Shown one piece after another: positions 19,867-20,442 of a DNA stretch of 20,442 nucleotides. Position 1 is the first letter of the stretch; every line of letters starts with the position of its first letter. Made by a program: the position numbers and the translations under genes. The notes beneath the pieces were generated by a model. The model saw only the letters and a list, made by a program, of their open reading frames with translations, was not told the DNA's origin and made no database searches. Source of the DNA: a virus; the IMG/VR virus record IMGVR_UViG_3300009150_000012, positions 1-20,442 of that record. The stretch is one strand, 5' to 3'.

Positions 19867-20442
19867 ATGAAACGAAAAGAAGACGCCCATTTCCAGGAAA
19901 CAAAATCCTTTAAATTTGAAATTAAGAAGCTAACAGCCGAAGGGGAGTTTGAAGGCTACGCGGCCATTTTCAATCTGGTCGACCATGGCGGAGACATCAT
20001 CGAACCAGGCGCATTCAAGAAAACCATCCGGGATAACCGGGGCGTTTTTCCGATGACTTGGTATCACGACGTCCGGGACCCGATCGGCGGAGTGAAGGTG
20101 AAGGAAGACGAACACGGCCTTTTTGTGAAGGGCAAATTAAACCTCGAGGTCCAATCGGCGAAGGAGAAATACCACCTCATGAAGCAAGAGGAGCCGGGCC
20201 CAGTTATAAAGGGCCTTTCCTTTGGATATGACACCATAAAGCAAGAGCTCGACGACACCGGGAAAAAGCCCGTGCGCCGGTTGAAGGAGTTGAAGCTTTA
20301 TGAAGTCGCCCCGGTTTTATTCGCCATGCAGCCCCACGCCACGATCACGGACGTGAAAATGGAGGGCAAACCTTCGACGGAAAACCACATATGCCGGCTA
20401 AATTCTGGCGATTACATTCGATACCGGAGCGAGAAGCGGAAA
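19867..20442 (+). CDS. Prohead protease, 3' end outside window
   Basis: The ATG is one base after the portal gene, and the frame is open to the last base (192 codons). It begins with SFKFEIKKLTAEGEFEGYAAIFN and HGGDIIEPGAFKKTI, the start of the HK97 prohead protease family (serine protease, herpesvirus assemblin-like fold). WYHD contains the likely catalytic His67, and VIKGLSFGYD contains the likely nucleophile Ser118. LKLYEVAPVLFAMQPHATIT is another family block. It cleaves scaffold and capsid N-termini during head maturation. The major capsid gene is expected just outside the window. Confidence 0.88.
   Translation, partial: MKRKEDAHFQETKSFKFEIKKLTAEGEFEGYAAIFNLVDHGGDIIEPGAFKKTIRDNRGVFPMTWYHDVRDPIGGVKVKEDEHGLFVKGKLNLEVQSAKEKYHLMKQEEPGPVIKGLSFGYDTIKQELDDTGKKPVRRLKELKLYEVAPVLFAMQPHATITDVKMEGKPSTENHICRLNSGDYIRYRSEKRK

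Overview
The window is a piece of a tailed, HK97-type (siphovirus-like) phage or prophage. Every gene I can support lies on the + strand, most are packed end to end with ATGA or few-base overlaps, and they run in the usual order: recombination and replication, small accessory genes, lysis, DNA modification, packaging, then head. Base composition is moderate (about 48-55% G+C where I sampled by eye). No tRNA, rRNA, CRISPR array, integrase or transposase was seen. The host cannot be named from this sequence.

Layout. Positions 1-249 hold the tail end of a GIY-YIG nuclease. 598-4381 is the recombination/replication block: a possible Rad52-like annealing protein, a coiled-coil phage protein, a replisome organiser with a candidate origin inside the gene, and a possible loader. 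4371-5905 holds small Cys-rich proteins and a short C5-cytosine methyltransferase. 5895-7255 is the most unusual part: five AT-rich cassettes of tiny genes separated by six directly repeated sites built like bacterial dif (XerC-like arm, spacer, XerD-like arm). Each site also carries the stop codon and/or leads into the ribosome-binding site of the neighbouring genes. 7267-11489 returns to phage-type genes: a DUF5131/Gp37-Gp68-like radical-SAM-type protein, a PUA-like partner, a RusA resolvase and membrane/coiled-coil proteins. 11490-12558 is about 1 kb of AT-rich DNA without a convincing gene, holding two diverged 167-bp repeats, iteron-like repeats and a good sigma70-type promoter. 12559-13568 is a lysis-like module whose amidase is broken by an apparent one-base frameshift. 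13565-15840 is a ParB-methylase fusion followed by a PAPS-reductase-like (PP-loop) protein. 15842-20442 encodes the small and large terminase subunits, a portal fused to a MuF-like domain, and the start of the prohead protease.

How it works together: the left operon would copy and recombine phage DNA, the two methyltransferases and the PP-loop protein could modify it, and the right part packages it. The dif-like cassette array looks like a swappable accessory locus that may use the host XerC/XerD recombinases, inserted cleanly between a 57-residue gene and the DUF5131 gene. It is the strongest candidate here for a previously undescribed system.
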